From Narthecium ossifragum (taxonomy: Eukaryota; Streptophyta; Magnoliopsida; Dioscoreales; Nartheciaceae): a DNA stretch of 64,000 bases. The translations under genes were made by a program, and so were the position numbers. The notes beneath the pieces were generated by a model. It had not been told where the DNA came from. It worked only from the letters and a program-made list of their open reading frames with translations, and made no database searches. This document shows, in pieces, positions 1-11,523 of this stretch (its first letter is position 1; each line of letters starts with the position of its first letter). The stretch spans positions 2,557,001 through 2,621,000 of the forward strand of contig OY986968.1 of NCBI GenBank assembly GCA_963920575.1, given 5' to 3'.

Positions 1-1067
1 CAGGCTGCTCTTTCATGTTTAATGGTGCATCTCTCGCAAGTGAGTAAGATCTTCTCATGAATCGAGTGAAATTGACCATTGAGTAACCATTTGGAGCTCT
101 AGAGGGATCAATGCTTAGCTCCTTGTGGCACCGAAGACCGACAATTGTTCTTCGGAAGCAATGTACTCTATCATCCTTGTCGAAATCGATGATTTCATAG
201 TTAGAGAGCTTCCTGAGAAAAAGACTGTACTTGTTAATCCACCAAGACTTCATGTCAGTAACTAAAAATTGAACTTCACCATCAAATTCCCGGGCAGTCA
301 GGAAGAGAGGTATCAGTAAGTCAGTGAAGTCATGAAAGAGATTCCCGGAGTATCCGTTGCCGGAAAATACGATGGCCGGAACAGTGTGATTTACGGAGCA
401 GAGGGGACCTTCTTGGCTTGATCTTACTGAAACTTGCCTAGCAAGGCTCATAGCAATGCTGTCGCCCTTCCGAGCATAAGGCCTAATTTTATATGATTCA
501 TTTCTATCTGATTTCCCCGACTGAGTTGAAGAAATGAACAAGACAGAGGAGGAGCTGCAATGAATCCTTATGTCGCCATCCATATCGCAGAGTTCTGATC
601 TGGGCTCTGAAGTATTGCACAATGGCTTCATTTTCGGCTTCAGAGTTGTTTCAGTATCAGCTGCATCTGTAGAAATGAGTGGAAATGAAAATTGTTCTAA
701 CAAAGATGATAGCTTCAGAAACTTTAACAAGTTTATAGGCTTAGGATTACAATTTTTCTCCAGAGCTGCATAAGCCGATGACCGAAAGATTACTGCAGAA
801 ACAACATGAATCAGTATATATAAAACAAAGCATTCCATGCCTAATTCTGCAAAATTTGAACAAAACCAAAAACTTGATCAACTTACAAGAAGGAAAAGGA
901 AGAGTATGAGGTATAGTCATTGCAAGAATATACATAGACGCCAAGAAGCACCCGGCAAGGATCGCCAATCCGAGCTTTTGCAGCTTGATTTGGGTGATCT
1001 TTTTCGCAAACATGATCTTGTTCTGGAATTTCTCTGTCATCCTAGAACTCAGTTCTTTCGGTGACAT
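1..1067 (-). CDS. GT61 family glycosyltransferase (partial, C-terminus beyond window)
   Basis: Probable Golgi type-II glycosyltransferase of family GT61 (plant xylan arabinosyl/xylosyltransferase group). My model has exon 1 at 887-1067 and exon 2 from 792 to below 1. The donor GTAAGT (881-886) and acceptor CTGCAG (793-798) join in phase 1. Exon 1 encodes a basic start and a membrane anchor (KLGLAILAGCF...). Exon 2 starts with a stem, then the catalytic domain with the family's conserved blocks: RPYARKGDS, VPAIVFSGNGYSGN, FHDFTDLLIPLF, DKDDRVHCF and SIDPSRAPNGYSM. It stays open to base 1, so the VHGAGLTN region lies outside the window. The start could be the ATG at 1067 or the in-frame ATG at 1040; the second gives an N-terminus more like its paralogues. 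It is first in a minus-strand array with the genes at 5033, 7757, 15355 and 19721. Family assignment is firm; the sugar donor cannot be told. Confidence 0.85.
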
Positions 1068-1285
1068 ATGCCTGTAGGTTAAGGATAATAAGGTGTGTAT
1101 GATCTTGATTTCTATAGGTTTAAGAGAAGTTGGTACCGCAATGCTACCTGCCACATGATGTGAATGCCAAACATGAACAGCTGGACATCTTTGTTCTCTA
1201 TACTTTTTCTCCTCAGAGCATTGGTTAGGCCCTTCAACGGGTGATTTTTAATCATCATGATGGGGACATGGCATAGTTGACTGAG

Positions 1286-1583
1286 TTTTTTTTTTTTTTT
1301 TTATTAGTTCAGCCGGAAGGTTGGTGTTACAACAACAAATTCAAAATCCCTTGCTCATCCTCTAGAGTCCACCTAAACGTCGCTTTAGAGTGGCAACACC
1401 ACTTCACAATACAATCTGTGTTAGCATTGAAAGTTCTAGGAATACGTAGGAAAATTACAGAATCAAAACATAGCACCTTGGAGCATATGTTCCTCGCCAA
1501 ATACTCCACCTCAGTAGGCCATAATCTGAAGACATTGATGATATCCACCTCCCCCTTTGAATCTGATTCAACCTGAAGCACCA
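1286..1583 (-). mobile_element. 5'-truncated LINE, RNase H end with poly-A
   Basis: Read on the minus strand, 1583-1327 encodes the C-terminal half of a plant LINE RNase H domain (ESDSK, FRLWPTEVEYLARNI, FDSVIFLRIPRTFNA). A short 3' tail and a run of about 17 A follow (T-run at 1286-1302 on the plus strand). This is the usual form of a 5'-truncated non-LTR insertion. It sits just upstream of the first GT61 gene. Confidence 0.75.
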
Positions 1584-1659
1584 AACTTATTGGATTCTTT
1601 CCTCATATTCTTTATGGTTGAGAAATCCCTCCCCATGAGAGACGTCGACGAGAAGCGAC

Positions 1660-2165
1660 AGCAACGCGTAGGAGAAAGCCGGTACGCTCGAGAAGTCGTT
1701 TCTGGATCGATCCAGAGCCTTCCTGGATCGATCCAGACCTGCTATCCAGAGAGGCATCAGCAGAGCGGATCGATCCGAGGATCTTGTTCTAGAGACGTGG
1801 ATTGAAGCAACGCCTAGTGGATCGATCCAACCCACATTGGATCGTAGGAGAAAGCCGGCGCGCTCGAGAAGCCGTTTCTGGATCGATCCAGAGCCTTCCT
1901 GGATCGATCCAGACATGCTATCTAGAGAGGCATCAGCAGAGCGGATCGATCCAGATCCATAGTGAATTGATCCGAGTATCTTGTTCCAGAGACGTGGATT
2001 GAAGCAGCGCCTAGTGGATTGATCCAACCCACATTGGATCGATTCAAACCCAAACCTGGATCGATCCAATGCCACAGTGGATCGATCCAATGCCACAGTG
2101 GATCAATCCCAGACCAGTTGATAGAGAATTGGTTTGGCCGACACACAGTTGGATCGATCCAAAAA
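1660..2165. repeat. Array of the palindrome GGATCGATCC
   Basis: About 14 exact or one-base-off copies of GGATCGATCC, usually as TGGATCGATCCA, occur here at spacings of about 20-60 bp. Part of the array is a direct duplication of about 180 bp: 1668-1848 resembles 1849-2040, including the shared AGGAGAAAGCCGG and GAGACGTGGATTGAAGCA. Because the palindrome has no stop codon in any frame (it reads GSI, DRS or IDP), it creates open frames on both strands. I do not regard these as genes. A second array lies at 56265-56575. Confidence 0.9.
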
Positions 2166-2229
2166 CGGTGAGATGTAAAATTGATCTTGATCTAACGGCT
2201 TAAATCGCTTCGATTAAGTCTATTTAAGG

Positions 2230-2535
2230 TCAGGATACTTGTTAGGGTTAAGAAGAACGTGGATTCTTATATGAGAGGCCTAGAGAGAGGTCTTAGGGCT
2301 TGAGAGAAAGCAAAGACAGAGAAAGATCTGTAAGTACGTGAGAACGTACCGGGAGGGGAGAGAGGATTGGTGTGAGAGTTAGAGAGTGCTCTGTAATCTC
2401 CTCATATAGTGAAGCCCTTCTTCCCGTGGTTTTTCTTTTGCGGTAATTTGCAGGAAGGTTTTCCATGTTAATCTGGTGTCCCCTCCTATTCTATTGTTTT
2501 CCCATCTTGGTTTCATCCCCGCCGAATTCCTAACA
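2230..2535 (+). mobile_element. LTR-like fragment (Copia type suspected)
   Basis: The segment starts near TGTTAGGGTTAAGAAG and contains CTGTAATCTCCTCATATAGTGAA. It ends with CCGCCGAATTCCTAACA, a layout typical of the 3' part of plant Copia LTRs. No second LTR, primer-binding site or internal coding region is visible nearby, so it is a solo or truncated relic. The class rests on recognition of the end sequence only. Confidence 0.45.
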
Positions 2536-3420
2536 GCTTGATTTCTTGTTTTCACTTCTTCAAGTTTTTTGGGTTTTTTGCAATCACCTTTTATATTTTG
2601 TCTCTTCTTTGATTCGTTTTCGTTGCTATTTTATTGATAATATAAATGAAAACTGAGAAGCCGATAGCTTTTTTATTACTGGATGGAAAATTTCTGCATA
2701 TACATCACTCAAAATAGTTTTTCTCATAAAACCATAAATTTCATATATTCCCTCCAAAAGTTTCAATTTTGCTTAGTGACTGAACTGCTCTGAACTTGAG
2801 ATGCTTCCAACGAGAAGGAACGTTTCAATGGAATCAATATCACAAAACATGAAAGAAACCCAATCTAGCAATCTTCCTGTATTTCCTAAAAATTCACTTA
2901 TGAACAGTTTCATAAATAGTTGGAAGAACAAAAAGGTCTTACTGAGATGAAGATTAAACAATATAAAGAAGCATTTGGCACTGTCGCTAAAAAATCATCC
3001 CTAATACTAGGTCATCACGTACGTGAGGTGTATCAACCGACATGAAGATCAAAAGGGTAGGATTCTACCGTGCCTCAATCCAAGAGAACTCTTGGATGCT
3101 CCACGCTTGTCCCTAGATCTACCCTTGTTGCCAATAACTAATGTTGGAATTAAAGGGTATTAAACTAATGCTAATGACAATTAAGCTACTTTGTGACCGC
3201 TGATTTAACTATATCACCTTTAAAGCTATGTAATTGTAAGGAATCATGTCTAGATTCCATACATGTTTGCAAATTTTATTGATTAGATATTTTAATTAGC
3301 TAGATTTTATTATGTTCATACAAGACTGAGACAGATTTGATCAACATCACGCAAATTGGATCAAGTTCAAGCTTTTTTTATTTGATGAGATGAGCAATAT
3401 GGTTAATTATTCACAAAAGG
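2536..3420. other. Intergenic, no gene seen
   Basis: AT-rich sequence without a convincing coding frame, RNA gene or complete repeat. It may be degraded transposon DNA. Confidence 0.6.
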
Positions 3421-4030
3421 ATCCTACTACATCAAGCAACATGTCTAACAACCCTATCCCTGACACGCAAGGTCTTAGTCCTGTGACATGCTCGAGTCAC
3501 ACCATCGGCTCTCACATTACACACTCTAGAGATGTAGAGGAACAGAATAGAATCAAAAGGTAGAACATGCAACCAGATGTTCTTCGCCATGCTTTCTAAG
3601 TCCGTGGGCCATCTGCTCAAATCATTCAGGATCCTAACCGCATATAAAGAATCAGTCTCTGTGATCAAGTTCCTCAAACCAAGATACTTTGCTCTCTTCC
3701 ATTTGGCCTTCTATGACTGAACCTCCAAAATTTCCTTCAACTTATCTTCTATCCAGGCACGAGTAAGTCCCCTCTCGTTAGCCTTTCAGATACCCCCGAG
3801 TCGTTCGACCAATGGAGATCTGGCAAAGTCCAAAAGAGTTGGCCTTCCTATGATAAGAGTTTGAGCCATGGATGGAGCGCATCCTAGCGGATCCGGTTGG
3901 GAGATTCCAGGCTGAGAAGATACGTGTAAGGACATGATTTGCCTCCCTCATCAGTCTGCTGACCCTCCCTATTGTCATTTTAGAGCACAAAATACAGCTG
4001 CTTGTTGCTACCAGATGGCCCACACACATG
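3421..4030 (-). mobile_element. Degraded LINE relic (RNase H region)
   Basis: On the minus strand, 3677-3432 encodes RNase H-like residues (ITETDSLYAV, RWPTDLESMAKNIW, PFDSILFLYISRVCNVRADGV), matching the relics at 1286 and 44407. The open stretch 4029-3778 may be an upstream part of the same element, but it is too worn to assign. There is no clean poly-A tail. Confidence 0.55.
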
Positions 4031-4694
4031 GCTACACAATGTTACCACTTTCGGCCACCATCTATGAAAACCATAGCCATACATGAGAACTTAGATAGTT
4101 ACTCCCCGCATGTGCAGCTTAGTTTTTTTATTAAGTCAAAATGTCATGATTTGTGACAAATTTGATTAATTTTCATGTTCCAATGCAAATTTCATTACCT
4201 TAAGCTCCTCCGCACGTCGTCGATGTATGCTTGTCTAATGTAATTAATTAAAAAGGTTCTTCTTTTTCAGTCAATCGTCTCACTAACAAGCATTTTGAAG
4301 TCAATGGCTCATGGTCTTCAAAGAGAACATGTTTCAGGTTCATGCATGGAAGCTTCAAGATAGTGACATAGTCATCAAACTTTAAAGAACTACACGATAT
4401 GAAGACGTGAAAGAAACATGTGCACTCGAATTCTAGATTCACACAATTTTTCTAGAACAACAGTATGTGGTCTAGAAGAGAAAGCATGGGCTTTTGCTTT
4501 GTAAAAACGTTTTCATTCTCGGTCTTTACTTTCTATTTTTTACTTTCACTTTCAGTTTCGCAATTTGCAGAAAATGCGTTTGGTTTGGAATGCTGTTTAG
4601 CATTTTCATTTTCTGCCAAGAAAACGGCGAAAAGGTCGATGTTCAAAATATTTCTTAAAAAGACAAGGTCTGTGATTCAAATTTGAAGGCTATT
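4031..4694. other. Intergenic, no gene seen
   Basis: AT-rich sequence with no supportable gene. Short open frames here lack family features. Confidence 0.55.
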
Positions 4695-4890
4695 CTCATG
4701 AAGATTTGGAGTGTAACTGCTTTCCTAGGGGGAGCAATTTTTACTTTTATACAGCGGAATGAAAACATGGTGGCGGATGATCTCGCCCGGCGGGGAAGAC
4801 ATGCTGCTGGTGTTGGGGTAGTAGTGTAAGCTGGAATCAAGCGTTGTAACACCTAACCTTCTGGCTCAATTGCAGCAGAAAAAAAAACAA
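4695..4890 (+). mobile_element. LINE 3' end
   Basis: Plus-strand frame near 4740-4830 reads TFIQRNENMVADDLARRG, the C-terminus of a LINE-type RNase H (N-x-x-A-D-x-L-A-R). A stop follows, then a tail with TTCTGGCTCAATTGCAGCAG, then an A-run at about 4880. It lies 140 bp beyond the stop codon of the GT61 gene at 5033. Confidence 0.65.
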
Positions 4891-5032
4891 AATCTGTTTT
4901 GATGGAAAATGGAAACAGAAAAACTGTCAAACCAAACAGGATTTTCTTCTCCGAGAAAGTTAATTCTCAACATTCAATTTTTTTCAGCTAAAAGTATCCG
5001 TATATGGATTGTCTCAATTTCATCATGTTCAT

Positions 5033-6735
5033 CTATTCTTGAAGAAGCTCGATGGCTTTCAGCAAAACAGGTCTAAATCTATGGAGATCAAGCCTTACAT
5101 TCTGTTTCAGTAGATAAATATCTCCCATAGGACCCCATCCTTGCTTTTGAATTGATGAGGGATCCTTAAAAACAGGATGGTCTTTAGGATACTCATCACT
5201 GAGAGTGCTCTCCTCATCACTTATTCTGTACTCCAAGTACTTCAGCTTCATATCCATGGCTGGCTCTCTGAAGTAGTTCCAAGCCAACCACTCCAAATTC
5301 CCACAAGGAATGATCTGGATGAAGACGGCGGTCGTCGGAAGGAAAGCAATGTGTGTCAGTCCGGCGCCGTGGACGCCCATCATCACGTCGAAGGAATTCA
5401 CAACCCGGGCGAACTGAGCTACATTTGTATCGGCCTCGGTCGCCACCACCTCGAAGCCGAGCTCTTCAGACATCCGTATTACTGCATTGACATTAGTCAG
5501 CTTGCGAGTATTGTTGCGGGAAACAATCAGGAGTTTCGGCCTCTTTTCGGAGTTTTTCGACAGTTTCAGTGGAACTTCTCTTCGCAAAGAGTAAGTGCTC
5601 CTCATGAATCTAGTGAAATCAACCATGGAGTACCCATTTGGAGCTCTTGAGGGGTCAATGCTGAATTCCTTGTGACAAAGAAGCCCAACAATTACCTGAG
5701 GGAAGCAATGAACTCTATCATCCTTATCGAAATCGATAATTTTGTACCGAGAGAGTTTCCTGAGTATCATGAAGAACTTCTGAATCCACCATGGTTGCCA
5801 GTCAGTAACAAGGAACTGAACTTCTCCGTTGAATTGGTAAGAAGTGAGGAAGAGCGGAACCAAGACGTCGTTGAAGGAATGGAAGAAGTTATCGGTGTAA
5901 CCGTGGACGGAGAAGACGATGGCCGGAACACTGTGCGTAATGGCACAGTGAGGGGCTTCTGAATAGTTATCTACTGTCTTCACTAGCACTTGCCGGACGA
6001 AGGTCATGCACCAGTCGTCTTGTTTCCGGGCGTAAGGCCGGACTCTCCATGATTCATTCCTTCCAGCCGGATCGCCGCCCAAAACTAGCACAGAAGAAGA
6101 ACTCCCGTGAATTCTGATGTCGCCGCGGGTTTCACAGTAGTCGGCTCTCGGGTCTGAAACATTGCATATCATCATCGGCTTCCGATGCTCATGCTCGGCG
6201 GCCGCCTCTCCGGTTCCTGCAATTTTGCAAAGGATTTGTACAATCTGAATTTTTTCTTGCAAAGAGATAATTAAATTCTAGCTTCCAGAGCTGAATCAAT
6301 AATTTCAGCAGAAAAATTCTTCGAAATTACCGATCTTATGATCTTGACTAATTTTTGTATCAGCAACCGAATCGCTACCAGATGGGGATTCAGATGTTCT
6401 GGAAGAGGAATTGCTATGAATTCTGGGAGCAAACACTGATGAAGAACAACCAACACAACTCCTATCAGTTAAAAGTCCCAAAAAAAGGAGAGAAAAAAAA
6501 CTAAACGTGCTATTAATTACTGAAATTAATACTAGATTTAACTGTGAATTAAGCTATTGGCATCTCCATAGCTGTATGTATCTATGAGAAACTTACAGGA
6601 AACTGGACGAAGAACTGCGTAGGATCTGTCGGTGAAGAAGTAAATTAATGAGACCATGAAACATCCAACAAGCAATCCTACGGCGAGCTTTCGAGGTTCG
6701 ATCCTGCTAAAACCCCTTACCAGCTTCATCTCCAC
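5033..6735 (-). CDS. GT61 family glycosyltransferase (xylan arabinosyl/xylosyltransferase-like)
   Basis: Predicted Golgi glycosyltransferase of family GT61, 475 residues in three exons: 6597-6735, 6331-6435 and 5033-6216. All junctions are phase 1, and the lengths sum to a multiple of three. Exon 1 encodes a short cytosolic tail and a membrane anchor (RIEPRKLAVGLLVGCFMVSL). Exon 2 is a Ser-rich stem. Exon 3 holds the whole catalytic domain: CNVSDPRADYCETRGDIRI, VPAIVFSVHGYTDNFFHSF, DPSRAPNGYSMVDF and MMGVHGAGLTHIAFLPT near 5345-5390. The stop is TAG at 5033-5035. Compared with its paralogues, FHDFTD reads FHSFND and the motif VHGAGLTN reads VHGAGLTH. It is closest to the genes at 1 and 7757, so local tandem duplication is likely. 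Biochemical substrate is not predictable from sequence alone. Confidence 0.9.
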
Positions 6736-7756
6736 AGCTACTTAATTGATGATACTAGTTATCAAATTGTAGGGTTTAAGAGGTTACTTCTTGGGATCTC
6801 AAAAACACAAAATAGAGTGATTTGAATATGTCATTTAAATATTTATGGATGTTTTGAGACTCTCAACATTAGCTTGAATGCATTAATACACACATGATTT
6901 GCCAGCAAATTGGAACCCAGTAGCCAAAAAGTAATAACAATTAACAACCTTCAAGAATCAAGGAATTCTTCCATTTTAAATAGTAAAAGTGGATCTTCAA
7001 AATAAATTAATATGCTCACCAAACATTAATTGCAGAATATGTTAGTGTAAGTATGTTCACCAAACATCGAAAATGATGCGATCCATCAGACTGAGAACAT
7101 GCCAAAAAGAATAGTCAACTTGATTTGGACATCCTAACCGATGCAATCATAAAATAGCTGTTAAATTATATATATATTGCTGATATTCTTTTTACCTAAA
7201 TTCCCCTGTTTTGTAGTCCAAAGAAGTCGTTTTCATAGATAAATGCAGACAATATATAGTACAAGTATTTCTTCGGCTATATGTCGGTATGCAAATTAAG
7301 AAAACGGATCATTGTTGTTACTGTCACTAAATCATCAAAATGTTTATTCTGCGATAGCTATGGGCACAAACAAAATTAAATAACTTAGTGGTTCTAGTTA
7401 TTCTTGGCTAGGCTATAATTAAAAAGACTCAACCTTTTTTTATAGGATTAACCCTTTAGAACGAGTGGTTCGAATTAACATTGTATCAGAGCATAGATAA
7501 TGTTGGCTTAACCTGATTCCATCGGACTATGACCAACAGTCAAAAAAATTGCGACTAATTCATAGTCTTTGAAACAAAAACGTACGACTCCTCCCCAAAA
7601 TTCTCTTATTTCACCTCCTCCTTTGACACAATTTATTAAACTTACAAATCAAATTCCTTGACATGAATGTGCCATAAGATTGGGGAAAAAAAACTGAGTA
7701 TGGGAAGTATGAGTTCTATTAACACTTGACCTTCCACCAATGAGATCTATATATGT
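6736..7756. other. Intergenic between two GT61 genes
   Basis: AT-rich, with no gene. It must hold the promoter of the gene at 5033-6735, but no box stands out. Near 7470-7500 a TTGTATCAGAGC string resembles the primer-binding-site edge of Copia elements, but nothing else of such an element is present. Confidence 0.6.
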
Positions 7757-10349
7757 TTACTTTTGTCTGAGAAGCTTCATGGCTTTCATCAGAACAGGCT
7801 TGTATCTCTCAAGATCAAGCTTTACATTTTGCTTCACTAGATAAATTTCTCTTAGAGCACCCCATCCTTGACTGTGGATTGATTTAGGATCCTTAAATAC
7901 AGGATGGTCTCTAGGATACTGATCAATGAGAGTACTCTCTTCTTCAACTATTCTATACTCCAAGTACTTGAGCTTCATATCCTTTGCAGGCTCTTTGAAG
8001 TAAGTCCTAGCAATCCAATCCAAATTACCAAAGGGAATAATTTGGATTAACACGGCGTTCGTCGGAAGGAACATAAGGTTCGTCAGCCCGGCGCCGTGGA
8101 CGCCCATCATCACGTCGCAAGAATTCACTATCCGCGCGAACTGAGCCACGTTCGAAACCGCCTCGGCCACCACCACCTCATAGCCCAATTTTCCGGCCAT
8201 CTTGGCAATATTGTCGACATTCATAAGCCGCCGGGAGTGCATCCGTGACACGATCAGAAGTCTCGGCCTTTTCCCGGATTTTTTCTTGGGCTTCATTGGA
8301 GCTTCTCTATCTAAAGAGTAAGTGTTCCTCATGAACTTGGTGAAATCAACCATGGAGTAACCATTTGGAGCTCTTGAGGGATCAATGCTTAGTTCTTTGT
8401 GACAAAGGAGCCCAACCATGACTCGTGAGAAACAATGTACCTTGTTTTCCTTGTTGAAATCGATGATTTCATACCGCGAAAGCTTTTGGAAGATCGGTAA
8501 GTACTTGTGAATCCACCATGATGCTAAGTCAGTGATGATGAATTGAACTTCGCCATTGAACTGATAAGAAGTTAGGAAGAGCGGAATCAGGACATCTGTG
8601 AAGTCATGAAAGAAGTTCCCAGTGTATCCACCGATGGAGAAGACAATGGCCGGAACACTGTGAGTAACGTCACAGTGAGGGGCTTCTCCATAGGCGTTGG
8701 AAGACTTCACAAGCACTTGTCGAACGCTGGACATGCACTCCTGATCTCCTTTTCGGGCGTAAGGCCTAATTTTATATGATTCGTCCGTTTCTGAATTGCC
8801 CAAGACTAGCACAGACGAAGAATTCCCGAGAATTCTGATATCACCGCGCGTTTCACAGTAGTCAGCTCTCCGGTCTGATACATCGCAGATCGGTTTCCTC
8901 TGTTTCTGCTGCAAATTTTCATCACTTCCTGCATTTTCGAAGAAAATTGTAACTTTGTTAGATGAAATTGAGCTGGAATGGCAGTTTTTCAAGCTATTAA
9001 TGGTGATTTTTTTTCCCTTTTTGAAAAGAGAAATCTTTGAGAGCAATTTAAATGATGGTTCTCACCTAATTGCTCTGCATTCCTGCTGGTCTCTTGTTCA
9101 ATAGTTGAATTATTTGTATCAGTGGCTACATTCTCTGAAACATTGCTATATTGAACTATTTTATGTTGACCAACTTTCATATCATCAATCGCGATCATCC
9201 GGCTTCCTCCTAGATTCTCAACACTGCTTCCTGCAAAAAAAAAAAAAAAGAAAAGAAAAATGGGTGCCAATTGAGCTTCAAAACTATAAATCTTTTAAGT
9301 TCTATCCTTAGCAAAAAAAAAAAACAATCATAAACAGAGCACAACTGTAACTTACCTAATTCTTGAGTAATATTTGCATTCTTCCCTCCTCCAACTTCAA
9401 CATTACTTCCTGCAAAATGTGTTGTGCCAATTGAGCTGCAAGACTAAAAAAACTTTGAACTACTAAGCTCAGGGAAAATTTTGATAAACAGAAAGAACTG
9501 AACTTGCCTAATTCTTGAGTAATATTTGCATCCTTTCCTCCTTTAACATCAACACCTTTTCCTGCAAAATGTGATGTGCCAATTGAGTTGCAGCACTAAG
9601 AGGCTTTGGAAAACTAATCTTAGCGCAGAGTTTCATAAACAGAAAAAGATTTGAACTTGCCTAATTCTAGAGTCATATTTCCTCCTTGAACCTCGACATC
9701 TTTTCCTGCAAAATGTGATGTGCCAAATTAGCTGCAGCACTAAAAGGCTTTCGAAAACTAATATTAGTGAAGAACTTTGTAAACAGAAAAAAAAAAAAGC
9801 TCTGAACTTGCCTAATTCTTGAGTCACATTTGCATTATTTTCTTCAGATGGTGGTTCAAATGTTGTGGCAGAGGAGTTGCCATTCATCCTCACAACACCA
9901 TCCTTCCCGCAAAGATCCGGTCTCGATTCGGTACCATTACACCTTGGCTTGCTCTCAGACTCACGCCCTTCATCGTCACAATGAGCACAAAAATTTAGTA
10001 ATCTATGCTAAAAAAAAGCCCAACATATCTACAGAAGAGAAGAGAAAAACTAAGAAGCTCATGTACTTGTCCTACCTAATTGTTGAGACCTTATGGAAGC
10101 TCCATCGGCTAATGGTGACCTGAAACTTACTGAAATAAAAAAACAGTACTAATTCAGGCAATGCAGATTGAGTTGAAACTTAAGTCAGCCTTTGAAATCT
10201 CCATGCATAAGAAACTCACAAGCAGGCAGAGCAACTTGATAAGGTTTAGACATGGAGACGTAGAGCAATGTAACAATGAGGCATCCGAGAAGCGATCCGA
10301 GGCCGAGCTTCCCTGGCTCCATCCGGCTGAAGCTCTTTATCAGCTTCAT
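7757..10349 (-). CDS. GT61 family glycosyltransferase with multiplied stem exons
   Basis: Predicted 609-residue Golgi GT61 enzyme in eight exons: 10220-10349, 10076-10129, 9812-9967, 9661-9705, 9508-9561, 9356-9409, 9066-9230 and 7757-8928. Every intron is phase 1 and the total is divisible by three. Exon 1 has the family anchor (SRMEPGKLGLGSLLGCLIV). The last exon has the complete catalytic domain (FHDFTDVLIPLF, MMGVHGAGLTNLMFLPT near 8065-8110). The stem is unusual. Exons 4-6 are near-copies of one 15-18 codon unit ending N-[IM]-T-x-E-L-G, and exon 3 ends the same way (ANVTQELG), so four consecutive exons each add an N-glycosylation sequon. Exon 3 also repeats the start of the catalytic domain in worn form (KPRCNGTESRPDLC against KPICDVSDRRADYC). 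The introns after exons 3, 4 and 5 begin with GC (GCAAGT). The acceptor of exon 3 (GATGAAG/GG) is the least certain. Confidence 0.85.
9355..9815 (-). repeat. Tandem exon-intron units in GT61 stem
   Basis: Three units of about 150 bp (donors at 9355, 9507 and 9660, with a fourth donor at 9811). Each has a 45-54 nt exon flanked by similar intron sequence, with shared TTTGCAG acceptors and CTAATTCTTGAGT on the plus strand at the exon 3' end. The exons are symmetric (phase 1-1), so each unit can be gained or lost without a frameshift. Confidence 0.9.
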
Positions 10350-11451
10350 CTTGCAGCCTATGCTTCCACTCGCAATGCGTTCCTTCTTCGGTCTTGTATC
10401 ACGATGAAACTAATGCCATTTTTCCGGCGAAGAGGAGGATCCCATGAAAGCTCTTTGTCATCTCCATGATGCAAATGGCTTTATTCAAATTTGCAACGAA
10501 CAATGTTGAAACTTAAAAATTTAGAAAAACTGGTTGTCGGTTGCAAGAGTCCAAATTTGTAGGGAATTCACACACAAATACTATTTCTATGAAGTCCTAC
10601 CCCAAAATAATACTCCAAGGCTCTCTGTAACTGTTCAACCTAGCTCTAGGATCATTCCCAGAGTTCCATGCCCGGTTAAATAAATCTCATCCACATATGG
10701 CAATGTACGTAACGTCGCATTTTCTCCTACATATACATACGTAAATCTAAACAGTGTGTCTTATCTTAACTGAGAGAATTAAGAGTCAGGTATGGTGAAT
10801 TCATGATCATGATTTATATGATCTGATCATCTAGTCTGTATGTAAAGAATATTAAAATTGAAAGGTCGGTGGGAACTCCTTAATTAGTTGACCATTCCTT
10901 GAGGAAGGCAACTCATTTAGCTTGTGATCACTGATCACACACATGATTGTTGGTTTAGAGACAGAGGATTGCCACATGAATGTGATGACTAAAGAACAAG
11001 AGTAGTTAGTAGTTGGAGATCTAGGAGATTAAAGCCATTTTTTGGGTCCTTTTTTCTTCTTCTTAAGTGGAAGGAAGTCAGGAACACATGCAAAGTTGTG
11101 TTTTGCATGCGAATAAATATTTGTAGAGAGCTCAGACAAAATTATGAAGATGAGGTGTTTCTTTAGTAAGTCTTTCTTTCTTTCTTATGGAGGAATCTTC
11201 AACATGCATGGTAATTAGGTGTTCATTGATTAGATAGGGTCAGTGGTATTATTTTTCTTTGAAAAGCTAAGCATGCCGGTGCCATGCAATGACTACAAAA
11301 CTTTTGTTCACATTCAACCATGGAAGAGGGCCCTTGGGGTTCCACTACACATAGTTTTCAAATAATTGTGACAGGGATCATCTACCAACCACATGATTAG
11401 TGTGTCAATGTTTATTTTATTATATGGTTTAGTCGCAATCACAGCATTCAA
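10350..11451. other. Upstream region of GT61 gene, no gene seen
   Basis: AT-rich DNA containing the promoter of the gene at 7757-10349. I see no coding sequence or recognisable element. Confidence 0.6.
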
Positions 11452-11523
11452 GGGTCCATAGCTCAGTGGTAGAGCAATTGACTGCAGATCAATAGGTCAC
11501 CGGTTCGAACCCGGTTGGGCCCT
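11452..11523 (+). tRNA. trnC-GCA: tRNA-Cys (GCA)
   Basis: A 72-base cloverleaf. The acceptor stem GGGTCCA pairs with TGGGCCC, followed by discriminator T, as expected for tRNA-Cys. The D-arm is AGCTCAGTGGTAGAGC, the anticodon loop CTGCAGA has anticodon GCA, and the T-arm is CCGGTTCGAACCCGG. There is no intron and no encoded CCA, and a T-rich stretch follows, as for nuclear RNA polymerase III genes. It differs from plastid trnC, so it is a nuclear copy. Confidence 0.95.

Noticed and set aside
1587..2146. Open frames of 74-169 codons across the GGATCGATCC array on both strands
   Set aside because: The palindrome has no stop in any frame, so long frames arise from the repeat itself (GSIQ, LDRS and IDP repeats). 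No domain or start context supports a gene.
7470..7500. Copia primer-binding-site-like string TTGTATCAGAGC
   Set aside because: No LTR, polyprotein or polypurine tract nearby; a lone 12-base match is weak.
11452..11523. Plastid-derived tRNA insertion
   Set aside because: The sequence differs from plastid trnC in both D- and anticodon stems and matches the nuclear tRNA-Cys form; no plastid flank is present.
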